DNA from: Cesiribacter sp. SM1
GTDB lineage: Bacteria; Bacteroidota; Bacteroidia; Cytophagales; Cyclobacteriaceae
Assembly: GCF_020178975.1 (NCBI RefSeq)
Contig: NZ_JAHXBU010000091.1
Coordinates: 310,001-374,000, forward strand
Reading direction: 5' to 3'
Length of the DNA: 64,000 nucleotides
Within the stretch, counting starts at the first letter, position 1. Each line of letters starts with the position of its first letter. The notes under the pieces are model-generated. The model saw only the letters and a list, made by a program, of their open reading frames with translations. It was not told the DNA's origin and ran no database searches. The translations under genes were made by a program, and so were the position numbers. Shown here piece after piece: positions 17,482-27,743 of this stretch.

Positions 17482-19917
17482 TTATTCAGTTCTTAAGTTT
17501 TTTACAGGATTGGAAGTGGCCGCCTTAAGCGCATGAAAGCCTACTGTAATCAAGGCTATACTCACTGCAGCCACCCCGGCAATCAGGAAAACATACCAGC
17601 CTATATCGATCCTGTAGGCAAAATCCTGCAGCCAGCCATTCATGAAATACCATGCAACTGGGGAGGCTATCAACAGCGCGATAAGTACGAGTACTACAAA
17701 ATCCCTGGAGAGCAGCATGACAATATTTTCTACGCTGGCTCCCAAAACCTTTCTGATACCTATTTCCCGTTTTCTTCTTTCTGCAGAAAATGCTGCAAGT
17801 CCGAACAACCCCAGGCACCCCACAAAAATTGCCAGGCCTGTAAAGATTCCCAGAAGGGCCTTTAATTTATCTTCGGCCAGATACATCTGCTCAAAATTTT
17901 CATCAAGAAATTTGTATTCAAGAGGATAATCCGGGCTGAAGCTGTTCCATACAGTTTCTACCTGAGCCAGAGAGCTTTCCATCCGGGCAGTTTCCATTTT
18001 TACGGCTACTTTCCAGGCCGCATCAGGAAAGATCTGGAGCACCGCCGACTCCACCTCTTCATAAAGGCTCTTGTAGTTAAAATCTTTAACAACTCCAATT
18101 ACAGGACCTACCTTTAGGGAATCCGGGTTAGTGTCATTCCATACCTGCCACGTTATTTCTTTGCCTATGGCATTTTCAGGCGTTCCAAACCCGAAATTCC
18201 TAACTGCAGTTTCATTGATTATGTAAGCTTTTTCCATGTCTGTACTCATAGCTTCAGAAAACGGCCGTCCCGCAACCATTTCCAGGCCAAGCGTTTCTAT
18301 ATAGTCATAGTCAATCATCAATTGTGTGGCAGGTTTTCTCACAAGCTGTCCGTTTTCTTTAACCCTAATGCCATGTGCCGCAACAGCATCGCCTGGGAAA
18401 CCGTAGCCTATAGAAACCGAAGATACCCCCGGAATCTGTTCAAGCTGGTTCTTGAAAGTCTCCTTGTTACTAAACATCTTTTCTCCACGCATAGGAAAGA
18501 ACATGATTTGATCTTTGCTAAACCCCAGGTCCTTACTATGTAAATAATCTACCTGGTTGAAAACCACAATTGCGCTGATGATCAGTAAAACAGACATTGA
18601 AAACTGGAGGACTACAAGACCGTGACGTAGTAGCGGTATTTTACCCGACTCCTGGTCACCCACGGCTGAACCTTTCAGCACTTTAATGGGCCTGAAATTG
18701 GAGAGTACCAGTGCAGGATAAAGCCCCGCCAGAATTCCTACAATGATTGTGAGGCTGAAGAAGATTAATAATACAATGGGATCAGCTAAAACAGCATAGC
18801 TAATTTCTTTTCCTGTGAATCTGTTGAGCCATGGAAGTAATATGGCGGTAAGCAGAAGGGATATTATAATGCTGATGAACGTAAGGAAGATAGTCTCGCC
18901 AAGGAACTGGATGATCAACTGTTTTCTGTCGGCTCCAATAGTTTTACGAACCCCTACTTCCTTCGCCCTTTGCAGTGATTTGGCAGTTGCCAGGTTAACG
19001 AAATTGAAACATGCTATGAGTAAAACAAAAATGCCGACAAATGTAAAAGCCTTTACATAGGTAATGTTACCCCTGATGGCATTATCATAAACAAAACTTG
19101 ATGAATAGAGGTGAATTTCCCTGAGCGGCTGGAAATGGAATTTATTAACAGAAGGTTCACTACCTTGCTCAATTTCCATTGCTCTTATCTGTTGTTCTGC
19201 AAGAGCCTGAAATTTTGCCTCTACAGCTTCTGCATTTGCTCCTTCCTTTAATTTTACATAATTATAAAATTGCTCCCAGCCCCAATCCTGCATTCTATCC
19301 GCAGGATTACCCGCGAGTGAAAGAGGTAAAAGGGATTCGAACTGCAAATGGAACTTGGGATTCTTCTCAAAAACACCCTTAACTGTTAAAGGTGTCTTAT
19401 TCATTATAATTTCGTTGCCTACCGGATTATCATTTCCAAAAAAACGATCTGCCATTTCTTCTGAAATGATGATGGAAGCGGGATCATCAAGAGCCCCAAC
19501 CGATGATCCGTATTTTAATTTTATTGGCAATACTTCCAAAAAAGTGGAGTCAACAAAAATTCCACTCTCCTGGTACATTCTTTTCTCCCCTACCTCAAAA
19601 AGACTTTTAGCGGCGGAAGTCATCATAACCCTGGCGGTTTGTTCCACTTCGGGAAAATTCTCTTTTAGCGCAGTGGCAATTACCACAGTGGTAACTGCAA
19701 GATCTTCGGTTCCCTCATTGTTGGTGTGCTGATTATAGATGCGGTACACCCGTTCACCTTCTGGCACAAATTCATCAAACTGATACTCATCCCGGATAAA
19801 CAACGCTATCAGGAAGCAGGCGGTAAACCCCAGGGCCAATCCTGCAATATTTAAAAAAGAGAAACCTTTGTGCCTTAAGATATTGCGGTAAGCTGTTTTG
19901 AAATAATTCCTGATCAT
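17482..19917 (-). CDS. FtsX/MacB-type permease P6
   Basis: 811 residues; the promoter-proximal gene of the unit P6 to P2 and the third member of the trio with P4 and P5. Cytoplasmic motifs are KEVGVRKTIGA and REIGIRKVLGA. After the second it returns to the LLSRDFVVL form rather than the LLSGDF of P4 and P5, so it is probably the outgroup of the trio. The coding DNA is visibly more AT-rich than that of P4, P5 or P7. The predicted sigma-54 start site at about 19958 leaves a leader of about 41 nt. Complete. Confidence 0.92.
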   Translation of the reverse strand: MIRNYFKTAYRNILRHKGFSFLNIAGLALGFTACFLIALFIRDEYQFDEFVPEGERVYRIYNQHTNNEGTEDLAVTTVVIATALKENFPEVEQTARVMMTSAAKSLFEVGEKRMYQESGIFVDSTFLEVLPIKLKYGSSVGALDDPASIIISEEMADRFFGNDNPVGNEIIMNKTPLTVKGVFEKNPKFHLQFESLLPLSLAGNPADRMQDWGWEQFYNYVKLKEGANAEAVEAKFQALAEQQIRAMEIEQGSEPSVNKFHFQPLREIHLYSSSFVYDNAIRGNITYVKAFTFVGIFVLLIACFNFVNLATAKSLQRAKEVGVRKTIGADRKQLIIQFLGETIFLTFISIIISLLLTAILLPWLNRFTGKEISYAVLADPIVLLIFFSLTIIVGILAGLYPALVLSNFRPIKVLKGSAVGDQESGKIPLLRHGLVVLQFSMSVLLIISAIVVFNQVDYLHSKDLGFSKDQIMFFPMRGEKMFSNKETFKNQLEQIPGVSSVSIGYGFPGDAVAAHGIRVKENGQLVRKPATQLMIDYDYIETLGLEMVAGRPFSEAMSTDMEKAYIINETAVRNFGFGTPENAIGKEITWQVWNDTNPDSLKVGPVIGVVKDFNYKSLYEEVESAVLQIFPDAAWKVAVKMETARMESSLAQVETVWNSFSPDYPLEYKFLDENFEQMYLAEDKLKALLGIFTGLAIFVGCLGLFGLAAFSAERRKREIGIRKVLGASVENIVMLLSRDFVVLVLIALLIASPVAWYFMNGWLQDFAYRIDIGWYVFLIAGVAAVSIALITVGFHALKAATSNPVKNLRTE

Positions 19918-19968
19918 GCCTCTTCAATTAATGGTTTTTGGAAAGAACACCAGACCCGGCACTGTACC

Positions 19969-19984
19969 TGCAGAGGATGTGCCA
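19969..19984 (-). promoter_or_regulatory. Sigma-54 promoter of P6-P5-P4-P3-P2 (promoter B)
   Basis: The minus strand reads TGGCACATCCTCTGCA, with GG and GC at the required 10-bp separation. It is nearly identical to promoter A, including TCCTCTGCA against CCCTCTGCA. The first base is 53 bp from site B. Confidence 0.85.
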
Positions 19985-20036
19985 ATCTTTATTTTACCTG
20001 ATTATGAGCAATTTAAGCCTTTACAATAGCAGGTAA

Positions 20037-20076
20037 GCGTGCGATACCGCACAGCAAGTGTGCGTTTTTGATACAC
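20037..20076 (-). promoter_or_regulatory. Regulator site B (40-bp repeat)
   Basis: The best-preserved copy: GCGTGCGATAC, then the dyad CGCACA-N5-TGTGCG, then GATACAC. The left part also forms a second dyad, GTGCG-N4-CGCAC. It is located between P7 and P6. The 230 bp from here to the P7 stop hold no gene. Confidence 0.82.
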
Positions 20077-20306
20077 TGCTGCTTCAGCACTTATGCGCTT
20101 TGATTAGGCTGCATGAACATTGGTGATAGAGCATTTGCAGAAGTTACCCGAGCACTATATTGCAGCAGAGCTAATAAGTGAAGCAGCAGTAAGGAGTATA
20201 AATGATGGTACGATGCAGGAGCAGCCGTCTCAACACTTCACGATAGTTGTCCCTGCCGTGCCCTCACCTTTACACTACAAATTTTAGTAATGCCAGCTAT
20301 TGCATG

Positions 20307-22742
20307 CTACTCATTTCGTAAATTATGGATAGGATTGCTGGTAGCCGCTTTCACTGCCTGGTAGCTGATGGTAAGAAAAGCAACAACTGCCGCAACAATA
20401 CCGGCTACAATGAACACCCAGAGCGATAAATCAATGCGGTAGGCAAAATCCTCCAGCCACTGCTGCATAGCCAGCCAGGCAATGGGAAAGGCAATGACTG
20501 CAGCCAGGAGTACCAGCTTTAGAAAATCTTTGGATAAGAGGGTAACAATGCTCGCCACATCTGCTCCCAGCACCTTACGGATGCCAATTTCCCTGGTACG
20601 CTGCTCGGCAGTGAAGGTTGCCAGCCCAAACAGGCCCAGGCATGCCACAAAAATAGTAAGTCCTGCAAAGATGCCCAGGATCTGACCAGCCTTCTGCTCC
20701 GATGCGTAGGTCTGGTTAAAGCGGTCATCGAGGAAAGAATATTCAAAGGGCTCTGCAGGCGCAAGGGCCTCCCACTTCTGCCGCACAGCTGCAATCAACT
20801 CTCCTACCCTGTCTGTTTTTACTTTTGCGATCACAGATCCGTTGTTTTTGCCCAATACCATTACCAGCGGCGAAATGCGCTCGTGCAGCGATTTAAAATG
20901 AAAGTCGCCCACGACTCCAATAACCCTGAAGTGGTGTTTTCTGCCATCGTTGGTGGAGGTGGTCAGGGTTTGTCCAAGGGCCTCTTTTCCCCAGCCAAAG
21001 GCTGTTGCAGCAGTTTCGTTGAGTATAATGGCAGTAGAATCAGAGCCATAAAGGGATGAAAAATTACGGCCCGCCACCAGCTCCAGTCCCAGTGCTGGTA
21101 TGTACTGATCATCTACCTCATACCTTAGGGTTTTTACCTGCTGCGAGACATCATCATCAGGATATACCATAAAGTTGTTGTTGTAGGAAGGGCCTGCCGG
21201 CAGGTAGCCCGAAGTGCTTACATACTGCACCCGCGGATCCTGGAGCAGCTGCTGCCGAAACACCTCTGCCTGCCCGCCCAGCAACCATGTTTCGGGCAGC
21301 ACCAGCACCTGGTCTTTCTCGTAGCCTAACTTTTTATTCTGAATATACTGAAGCTGCTGGTATACAACGGTAGTACCAATGATAAGCACAATGGAAATAC
21401 AAAACTGAAAAACCACCAGTCCGCTGCGCAGGCTCCAGCTGCCTTTACCAGGTGCACCTGCCGCCGATGAGGCAGATCCCTTTAGCACAGAAACCGGCTT
21501 AAAGGAAGACAGGAAGAAGGCCGGGTAACTGCCCGCCAGCACCCCCACAAAAAGTCCAAACAGGAGCAGCCCGGGTATTAGCAAGGGCCTTTCCATGAGC
21601 CGCAGGCCTAGGCTTTTGCCCGACAGCTCATTGAAAACGGGCAGGGCCAACTCTACCATCAGCAGGCCCAGCAGCAGGGCCAGCAGGCTTAGCAGAACAG
21701 ATTCGGTGAGAAACTGCCCCACCAGCTGTCCTTTTCCGGAACCCAATACCTTGCGCACCCCTACCTCCCTTGCTCTTTTGCTGGCACCAGCTGTAGAAAG
21801 ATTCATAAAGTTGATGCAGGCGATCAGGAGCATAAAAGCGGCAACGGCAGCAAAAATATACACATAACGGATATCGCCACCAGGTTCCAGGGAAGTGAGC
21901 AAATCCGAATGGAGGTAGATAGCACTAAGTGGTTGCAGAAAAAGGCCCAGGTCGTTACCCGCTTCCCGGAACTGTGCCAGGCTTATGCCCATGGATTGCT
22001 GGAGCTGTGGTCCCATGTACTTTTCCACTACCTGTGGCAGCTTGGCCTCCAGCTGTTTATAGTCGTAGCCCTCGGGGAGCAGCAGATAGGTGTAAAATTC
22101 AGATACCATCCAGGAAGGATTACGGGCATCGGGAAAAGTAGCCATGGAAGCCAGCATATCGAAACGGAAATGAGAGTTAGCAGGTATGTCGGCCATTACA
22201 CCGCTGATGGTAAACTGTTCCTTCCAGTCCTTTAGCTGCAGCACCCTTCCTATAGGATCTTCATCTCCAAAATAGTTGCGGGCAGTGGATTGAGAAATAA
22301 CCAGGGCGTTGGGCTGCCCCAGGGCCGTGGCCGGATCGCCTTTCAGCAGCGGCAGCGTAAATACTTTGAAGAAGTTGGAGTCAGCAAAAGCAAAACTGCT
22401 TTTGCTGAATACTTTATCACCATAAAGAATTTTAGGAGTGCCCATGGGGCGCAGGCGTGTAGCCTGTTCTACCTCCGGGTAATCCTGCACAAGTGCCTGC
22501 GCCACGGGTGGCATAACGTGTGCTTCGTTCATTTGCTCGCCCTGCACCGATCCCCGGAACACAACCCGCACAATGCGGTCTGCCTTTTCATGAAAGCGGT
22601 CGTAGCTCAGCTCATGCTCCACAAAAAGCATGATCACCAGGCAGCAGGCTATGCCAATGGCAAGGCCAAAAATATTGATGGCGGAAAAAGCTTTGCTGCG
22701 CCAAAGGCTTCTGAAAGCTATTTTTACATAATTCTTTAGCAT
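20307..22742 (-). CDS. FtsX/MacB-type permease P7
   Basis: 811 residues. It closely resembles P13: both have REVGVRKVLGS as first cytoplasmic motif (Ser replacing the last Ala), RAREVG preceding it, and the segment TW(L/V)L in the second periplasmic domain. The second motif is REIGIRKVLGA. Its C-terminus NPIHNLRNE is the most divergent of the common pattern at the fourth position (His). TM1 holds ACC. It lies 10 bp after P8 and is the last gene of the unit GIN-P9-P8-P7. The relation to P13 across five intervening permeases suggests duplication of blocks rather than only neighbours. Complete. Confidence 0.92.
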   Translation of the reverse strand: MLKNYVKIAFRSLWRSKAFSAINIFGLAIGIACCLVIMLFVEHELSYDRFHEKADRIVRVVFRGSVQGEQMNEAHVMPPVAQALVQDYPEVEQATRLRPMGTPKILYGDKVFSKSSFAFADSNFFKVFTLPLLKGDPATALGQPNALVISQSTARNYFGDEDPIGRVLQLKDWKEQFTISGVMADIPANSHFRFDMLASMATFPDARNPSWMVSEFYTYLLLPEGYDYKQLEAKLPQVVEKYMGPQLQQSMGISLAQFREAGNDLGLFLQPLSAIYLHSDLLTSLEPGGDIRYVYIFAAVAAFMLLIACINFMNLSTAGASKRAREVGVRKVLGSGKGQLVGQFLTESVLLSLLALLLGLLMVELALPVFNELSGKSLGLRLMERPLLIPGLLLFGLFVGVLAGSYPAFFLSSFKPVSVLKGSASSAAGAPGKGSWSLRSGLVVFQFCISIVLIIGTTVVYQQLQYIQNKKLGYEKDQVLVLPETWLLGGQAEVFRQQLLQDPRVQYVSTSGYLPAGPSYNNNFMVYPDDDVSQQVKTLRYEVDDQYIPALGLELVAGRNFSSLYGSDSTAIILNETAATAFGWGKEALGQTLTTSTNDGRKHHFRVIGVVGDFHFKSLHERISPLVMVLGKNNGSVIAKVKTDRVGELIAAVRQKWEALAPAEPFEYSFLDDRFNQTYASEQKAGQILGIFAGLTIFVACLGLFGLATFTAEQRTREIGIRKVLGADVASIVTLLSKDFLKLVLLAAVIAFPIAWLAMQQWLEDFAYRIDLSLWVFIVAGIVAAVVAFLTISYQAVKAATSNPIHNLRNE

Positions 22743-22752
22743 GGGCGTAGCT

Positions 22753-25134
22753 TTATTCAGTTCTTAAATTCTTTACAGGATTGGCCTTAGCTGCTTTAAC
22801 TGCCTGCACGCTTACCGTTGCCAGCGCTATAAAAAGAGCAAGCAGGCCTGCACTCAGAAAGTACCACCAGCTGATGTTGATGCGGTAGGCAAAATCTTCC
22901 AGCCACCTGTGCATGGCATACCAGGCAATGGGGGTGGCAATAATTATGGCCAGCATCACAAGCCTCAAAAAGTCTTTAGAGAGCAGGGCTGTTATATCCA
23001 GCACAGTGGCCCCCAACACTTTTCTTACCCCAATTTCCTTAATGCGCTGGCGGGCAAACAGGGCCACAAGGCCAAAGAGGCCCATGGCTGCAATAAATAC
23101 AGTAAGCAGGGCCACATAATTAGTTACCTTCAGGAGTCCCTCCATGAGCGAATACTGCCCTTCTACCAGTTCATCCATTGGGGTATGGCTAAAGCTTCTG
23201 CGCGCTGGCATAGTTTTGAAATCCTGCTCCAGCCCCGCCATAATCTCCTGGCGGTGGTCTGTATCGAGACGGATACTTAAGTAGCGGTTAAAGCCCAGGG
23301 CAGGCTTTCCATTGTACCAGTGCAGCAGGGGCTCAATAGCCTGTTGCAGGTTAGAGTAATGAAAATCATCCAGCACACCAATAACGGTACCTACCTCATC
23401 ACCACCTTTGCCTTTTATCTGTTTCCCGATAGGATTGGCCCATCCAAAGGCCTCTGCCGCCGAGCGGTTAATGATTATACTGCCCTCTTCGCCAGCCGCC
23501 AGTGCATCATTAAAATTACGCCCCTCCACCACAGGAATCTGGTAGGTTTCTGCAAAACCGGCATCTGCAGGTACATGTCGCAGTAAGATCTCCCTGCCGG
23601 TTTCCACATCTATGTAGGTATTATAGTTTTGCCAGTAGTTGGTAGGGATTACGGGGGTGGTAGAAACAGACTTTACATAGGGATTGCTCCTTAGCGAGTT
23701 CAGAATAGTTTCAAAGCGGCTTTCTGCCTGGGCAGGGTCCCTGAAAGACAGGTCCAGGTTTACAACAGCCACTTCTGTGGTGTTAAAGCCCAGGGATGCC
23801 GCTTTCATATAGCGTATCTGGCTGTTTAGCACAATGGCAACGCCAATGAGTACAACAGCCATTGTAAACTGCACGGTGATGAAAATATTCCGTAACCAGC
23901 CCCTGCTATCAGCTTTGATGAACTTGCCCTTTACCGCCTCAGATACCTTTACCGAAGTAAGGTACCAGGCCGGGATGCTCCCCGCCACCAGCACAATAAG
24001 GGCTGCAATAAGCACAAACAAGGCCAGAAGCACATAATCCTGCTGCCACTGAAACTGCAGTTCACCAAAGCCACTGCTCATTACCACATTTACCTGGGGC
24101 AGCAGTAGCTGTAGAAAAAGGTAAAAGCCCAGCAAGAGCGAAGTAAAAACAAGCAGTGCGTTTTCCAGGCAAAACTGGTACACAATACTGCGTTTGCCCG
24201 ACCCTATAATTCTGCGTACAGCCACCTCTTTGGTACGGCTGAACACGATGGCTGTGTTGAGATTAAGGAGGTTGGCGATCATGACCAGCACAATAAAAAC
24301 AGCCGAAGCAAGAGCTCCCGCAATGATAGAGCCGATGAGCGGATCACCTTCTGACTTTAACTGGCTAAAGGGCACGGTTTTTACCATACTCTGCTTTGCT
24401 TCATCTGCATAAAACTGTTTTACCAGTCTATCAATCTTCTGATCGAGAAGCTTGGGGTCAGCACCCTCCCTTAGGCGCAGGTAGTTTATAGCAAAGGTAT
24501 TGTACCAGTCGGCTCCCTGCTTAAAATCATCTGTATCCTGCAGCAGCTGTAAAGGCAGAAGCACCTCAGCCCGCAGGCTTGAATTAACAGGCATGGCATC
24601 CAGTACTCCTGTAACTGTTAAGGGAATGGTATCGGCAGCCATAATGGTCTTACCCAAAGCCTTTTCGTTACCGAATAACTGTGTGGCTACATTTTGTGAG
24701 ATAACAACACTGTACTTGTCTGCCAGTGCCTGTTGCGCATTGCCTTCTTTCAGGGGAAAGGAAAAAACCTTAAAGAAACCGCTGTCTACATACTGGGTAC
24801 GTTCCTGCACTTCTATGCTGTTGTGCTGCAGCCACAGATCATTCCAGCGCTGCCAGTGTGTGGCAGCAACTACCTCAGGGCAGCTTTTCTGAATTTCGTA
24901 CAGCAGCGGAAAAGTGGTTTGGTCATAGGATTCCCCATTAGCACTAAAGGTCTTCAGATAATAGAGATTATCGCTATCCTTATGGAAACTGTCAGTGGTG
25001 TAATACTGCTGCACCAGCAGCAATAAGGTCATCATGCTTGCCAGGCCCAGGGACAACCCAATGATATTGATCAGGCTAAAGCCTTTATTTTTACGGATAT
25101 TCCGGATGGCGATTTTTAAATACTGTCTGAACAT
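22753..25134 (-). CDS. FtsX/MacB-type permease P8, divergent first half
   Basis: 793 residues. The first cytoplasmic motif is KEVAVRRIIGS, which lacks the otherwise constant Gly and replaces RK by RR. The sequence following TM1 (LLLVQQYYTTDSFH) also departs from the HELSYDR form. The second motif is normal, KEIGVRKVLGA followed by LLSKDFLRL. The N-terminal half may therefore contact the ATPase differently, or only the C-terminal half may be fully coupled; this is inference. It lies 75 bp after P9 and 10 bp before P7. The open reading frame is intact. Confidence 0.9.
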   Translation of the reverse strand: MFRQYLKIAIRNIRKNKGFSLINIIGLSLGLASMMTLLLLVQQYYTTDSFHKDSDNLYYLKTFSANGESYDQTTFPLLYEIQKSCPEVVAATHWQRWNDLWLQHNSIEVQERTQYVDSGFFKVFSFPLKEGNAQQALADKYSVVISQNVATQLFGNEKALGKTIMAADTIPLTVTGVLDAMPVNSSLRAEVLLPLQLLQDTDDFKQGADWYNTFAINYLRLREGADPKLLDQKIDRLVKQFYADEAKQSMVKTVPFSQLKSEGDPLIGSIIAGALASAVFIVLVMIANLLNLNTAIVFSRTKEVAVRRIIGSGKRSIVYQFCLENALLVFTSLLLGFYLFLQLLLPQVNVVMSSGFGELQFQWQQDYVLLALFVLIAALIVLVAGSIPAWYLTSVKVSEAVKGKFIKADSRGWLRNIFITVQFTMAVVLIGVAIVLNSQIRYMKAASLGFNTTEVAVVNLDLSFRDPAQAESRFETILNSLRSNPYVKSVSTTPVIPTNYWQNYNTYIDVETGREILLRHVPADAGFAETYQIPVVEGRNFNDALAAGEEGSIIINRSAAEAFGWANPIGKQIKGKGGDEVGTVIGVLDDFHYSNLQQAIEPLLHWYNGKPALGFNRYLSIRLDTDHRQEIMAGLEQDFKTMPARRSFSHTPMDELVEGQYSLMEGLLKVTNYVALLTVFIAAMGLFGLVALFARQRIKEIGVRKVLGATVLDITALLSKDFLRLVMLAIIIATPIAWYAMHRWLEDFAYRINISWWYFLSAGLLALFIALATVSVQAVKAAKANPVKNLRTE

Positions 25135-25209
25135 GGCCGTGAGTGAGATGCAGGTTAAAAATAATAGTTCCGTTTACTTCACATTTCTACAGTGCTGATT
25201 TACTTTTTC

Positions 25210-27609
25210 CTATTCACTCCGCAGATTCCTGACAGGGTTAGCCAGGGCTGCTTTCAGCGACTGGAAGCTCACTGTAAGTAAGGCAATCAGCAGGATGGTA
25301 ATACCGGCAACGGCAAAGGTGGGCCAGCCTATGGAGATGCGCATTGCAAAATTTTCCAGCCATTTGCTGATCAGCAGGTAGGAAAGCGGTGTGGCAATAA
25401 CAAACGAAACAAGGATCAGCTTTACAAAATCTTTTGAAAGCAGCGCCACTATGCTGCTGACAGAAGCGCCCAGTACTTTGCGCACACCTATTTCTTTGGT
25501 GCGCTGCTGGGCTATAAAAGTGGCCAGGCCAAACAAACCCAGGCAGGCAATGAAAATGGCAATGCTGGTAAATACCAGAAACGTCTGGCCCATCTTTTCA
25601 TCTGCAGCATATTGCTTGTTGAACTCCTCATCCAGAAAGGCATATTCATAGGGCATCTGCGGAAAAAGCTCCTTCCATTTCTGCTCTACAAATGCCATGG
25701 TAGATGCCATATCGTTTGTTTTAAGATGCAGACTGATGTAACTGAACCGGTTAGGATTGATTGCCATGACAAGCGGTTCAATGGACGCCTGCAGGGAGCG
25801 GTAATGAAAATCTTTATAAACCCCGATAATCTCCCCGTCCCTGCCAAAACCAGCTGACAGCTTCTGGCCAATTGCTTCTTCAGGATTGGCCCAGCCAAAG
25901 GCTGCTACTGCTTTTTCATTGATTAGAAACCCACTTTCTGCATCTGACCGGATCTCTTCATTGAAGGGTCGGCCGGCAACCATCTCAATACCGTAGGTCT
26001 TCAGAAAATCAGCATCAACAAACAGGTAAAACATCGACTGGCTTTTATCATCAGCTACCCCCATCAGGGAAGTACTGAAATTATCCATCTCCTCTCCCGG
26101 TATGGATGCAGAGCTGGCTACACTGATGATGGATGAATGGCTCTGAAATTCATTTTTGATCTGCTCATTGTTATCAGCAATAGAGGCTCCGCGAACAGGC
26201 AGCACCAGCACTTGCTCTTTTTCAAAGCCCAGCTGCTGGTTTTTCATAAAATTCAGCTGCCTGTATACTATAATGGTACCCACAATCAGCATCAGGGAAA
26301 TGCTAAACTGGCATACCACCAGCACCTTGCGCAGGGATGCTCCCCCGGAACCTTTGCTCAGGCTGCCTTTCAATACCCTTACCGGTTTGTAAGACGCTAA
26401 AAACAAGGCAGGATAAACCGCCGCCACAACGCCTACAACCAGGGTTAGTCCCAGCATGCTTGCCACAAACCCAGGGGTAAAAATCTGTTGCAGGCTAATG
26501 GCCTGGCCGGATATGGTTTCGAACAAGGGGCGGCTCACAAATACAATAAGCAGGGCCAATACCAGGGCAACTGCTGTGAGTATGATGGTTTCAAACAAAA
26601 ACTGCACAAACAGGGAGCTTTTGGCTGCACCGAGTACCTTCCTCACCCCTACTTCCTTAGCCCGCTTGGCAGATTGAGCTGTTGTTAAATTAACATAATT
26701 CAAAGAGGCAATCAGCAGGATCAGCATTGCTACAACCGTAAAAATATAGATGTTGATGGGATTGCCCGGTGCTTCTGCCTCATAGCGTAAATTAGAATAG
26801 AGGTGTATGTCCTGCACAGGCTGCAGAAAATACCGAAAGGTGTATCCAAACTCTTTTAGCCGCTCACCCTCATAGGCATTGGCGATTGATGCTACCTTTT
26901 TCTCAAAAGCACTGATCTCCACATGCTCTTTAACCTTGATATAGGTATAAAACATGGTGGCAAACCAGTTTTCAACGGCATCCTCATACCATTCTTCCTG
27001 CTCTATGGTAGCGAAAGAAGTTACCAGGTTAAGCTTTAAATGGCTCCTTTCAGGGAGGCTTTTCATAACGCCGCTCACCTCATAATCGCGCTCATTGATC
27101 CTTAGTGTTTTACCGATAGGATCTTCTTCTCCAAAATATTTCCTGGCAGTTTCTTCAGCAATCAGGAGGGTTGCAGGTCGGTTTAGTGCAGTTTGTGCAT
27201 TTCCCCTGATCAGCGGTATGGTGAATACATCGAAAATCTCCGGATCTGTCAGGTAGAAATTATTTTCATAAAAAGCCTTTTCTTCCCCGTACTTCACCAG
27301 CTTGTTATCCTGCTTCCAAAGGCGGGCAGCAGCTTCCACTTCAGAAAAATCTTTTTTCAGCGCGGGCGCAAGCGTACCAGAGGTTTGTGCAAACACCCTG
27401 TTGTCTGCACTGGCCTTAATATCAATGGCAACCCGGTACAGGCGTTCAACATCCTGATGATAGTTATCGTAGCTCAGTTCATTTTTTATGAAAAAGGCAA
27501 TGAAAAGACAGGCTGCAATGCCTATCGCCAGTCCGGCCACATTCAGGAATGTATAGCCCTTATGGCGTTTAGTGTTTCTTAGCGCTATTTTCAGGTAATT
27601 CTGCCACAT
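25210..27609 (-). CDS. FtsX/MacB-type permease P9
   Basis: 799 residues. It starts MWQNYLKIALRNTKRHKGY. Cytoplasmic motifs are KEVGVRKVLGA and KEIGVRKVLGA, with LLSKDFVKL after the second; the C-terminus is NPVRNLRSE. It is separated from the GIN-domain gene upstream by 134 bp in which no site-plus-promoter module is seen, so it is most simply transcribed from promoter C together with the GIN gene. A gap of 75 bp follows before P8. Complete; substrate unknown. Confidence 0.91.
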   Translation of the reverse strand: MWQNYLKIALRNTKRHKGYTFLNVAGLAIGIAACLFIAFFIKNELSYDNYHQDVERLYRVAIDIKASADNRVFAQTSGTLAPALKKDFSEVEAAARLWKQDNKLVKYGEEKAFYENNFYLTDPEIFDVFTIPLIRGNAQTALNRPATLLIAEETARKYFGEEDPIGKTLRINERDYEVSGVMKSLPERSHLKLNLVTSFATIEQEEWYEDAVENWFATMFYTYIKVKEHVEISAFEKKVASIANAYEGERLKEFGYTFRYFLQPVQDIHLYSNLRYEAEAPGNPINIYIFTVVAMLILLIASLNYVNLTTAQSAKRAKEVGVRKVLGAAKSSLFVQFLFETIILTAVALVLALLIVFVSRPLFETISGQAISLQQIFTPGFVASMLGLTLVVGVVAAVYPALFLASYKPVRVLKGSLSKGSGGASLRKVLVVCQFSISLMLIVGTIIVYRQLNFMKNQQLGFEKEQVLVLPVRGASIADNNEQIKNEFQSHSSIISVASSASIPGEEMDNFSTSLMGVADDKSQSMFYLFVDADFLKTYGIEMVAGRPFNEEIRSDAESGFLINEKAVAAFGWANPEEAIGQKLSAGFGRDGEIIGVYKDFHYRSLQASIEPLVMAINPNRFSYISLHLKTNDMASTMAFVEQKWKELFPQMPYEYAFLDEEFNKQYAADEKMGQTFLVFTSIAIFIACLGLFGLATFIAQQRTKEIGVRKVLGASVSSIVALLSKDFVKLILVSFVIATPLSYLLISKWLENFAMRISIGWPTFAVAGITILLIALLTVSFQSLKAALANPVRNLRSE

Positions 27610-27743
27610 AAGTCAATCGCTTTAAAAAATGTTAGAATAGACCGGCACCGGATCTAATACTTAAACAGCAGCCCTGCAAACACCCACCACACTAGTTTAA
27701 GAAAACAGAGGCCTTTTTCTCTGCCATAGCCCTGGGCCTGTTA

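Noticed and set aside
22753-25134. P8 as a decaying pseudogene because of its altered first motif
   Set aside because: The frame is intact over 793 codons, the second half is canonical, and the C-terminal tail is preserved.
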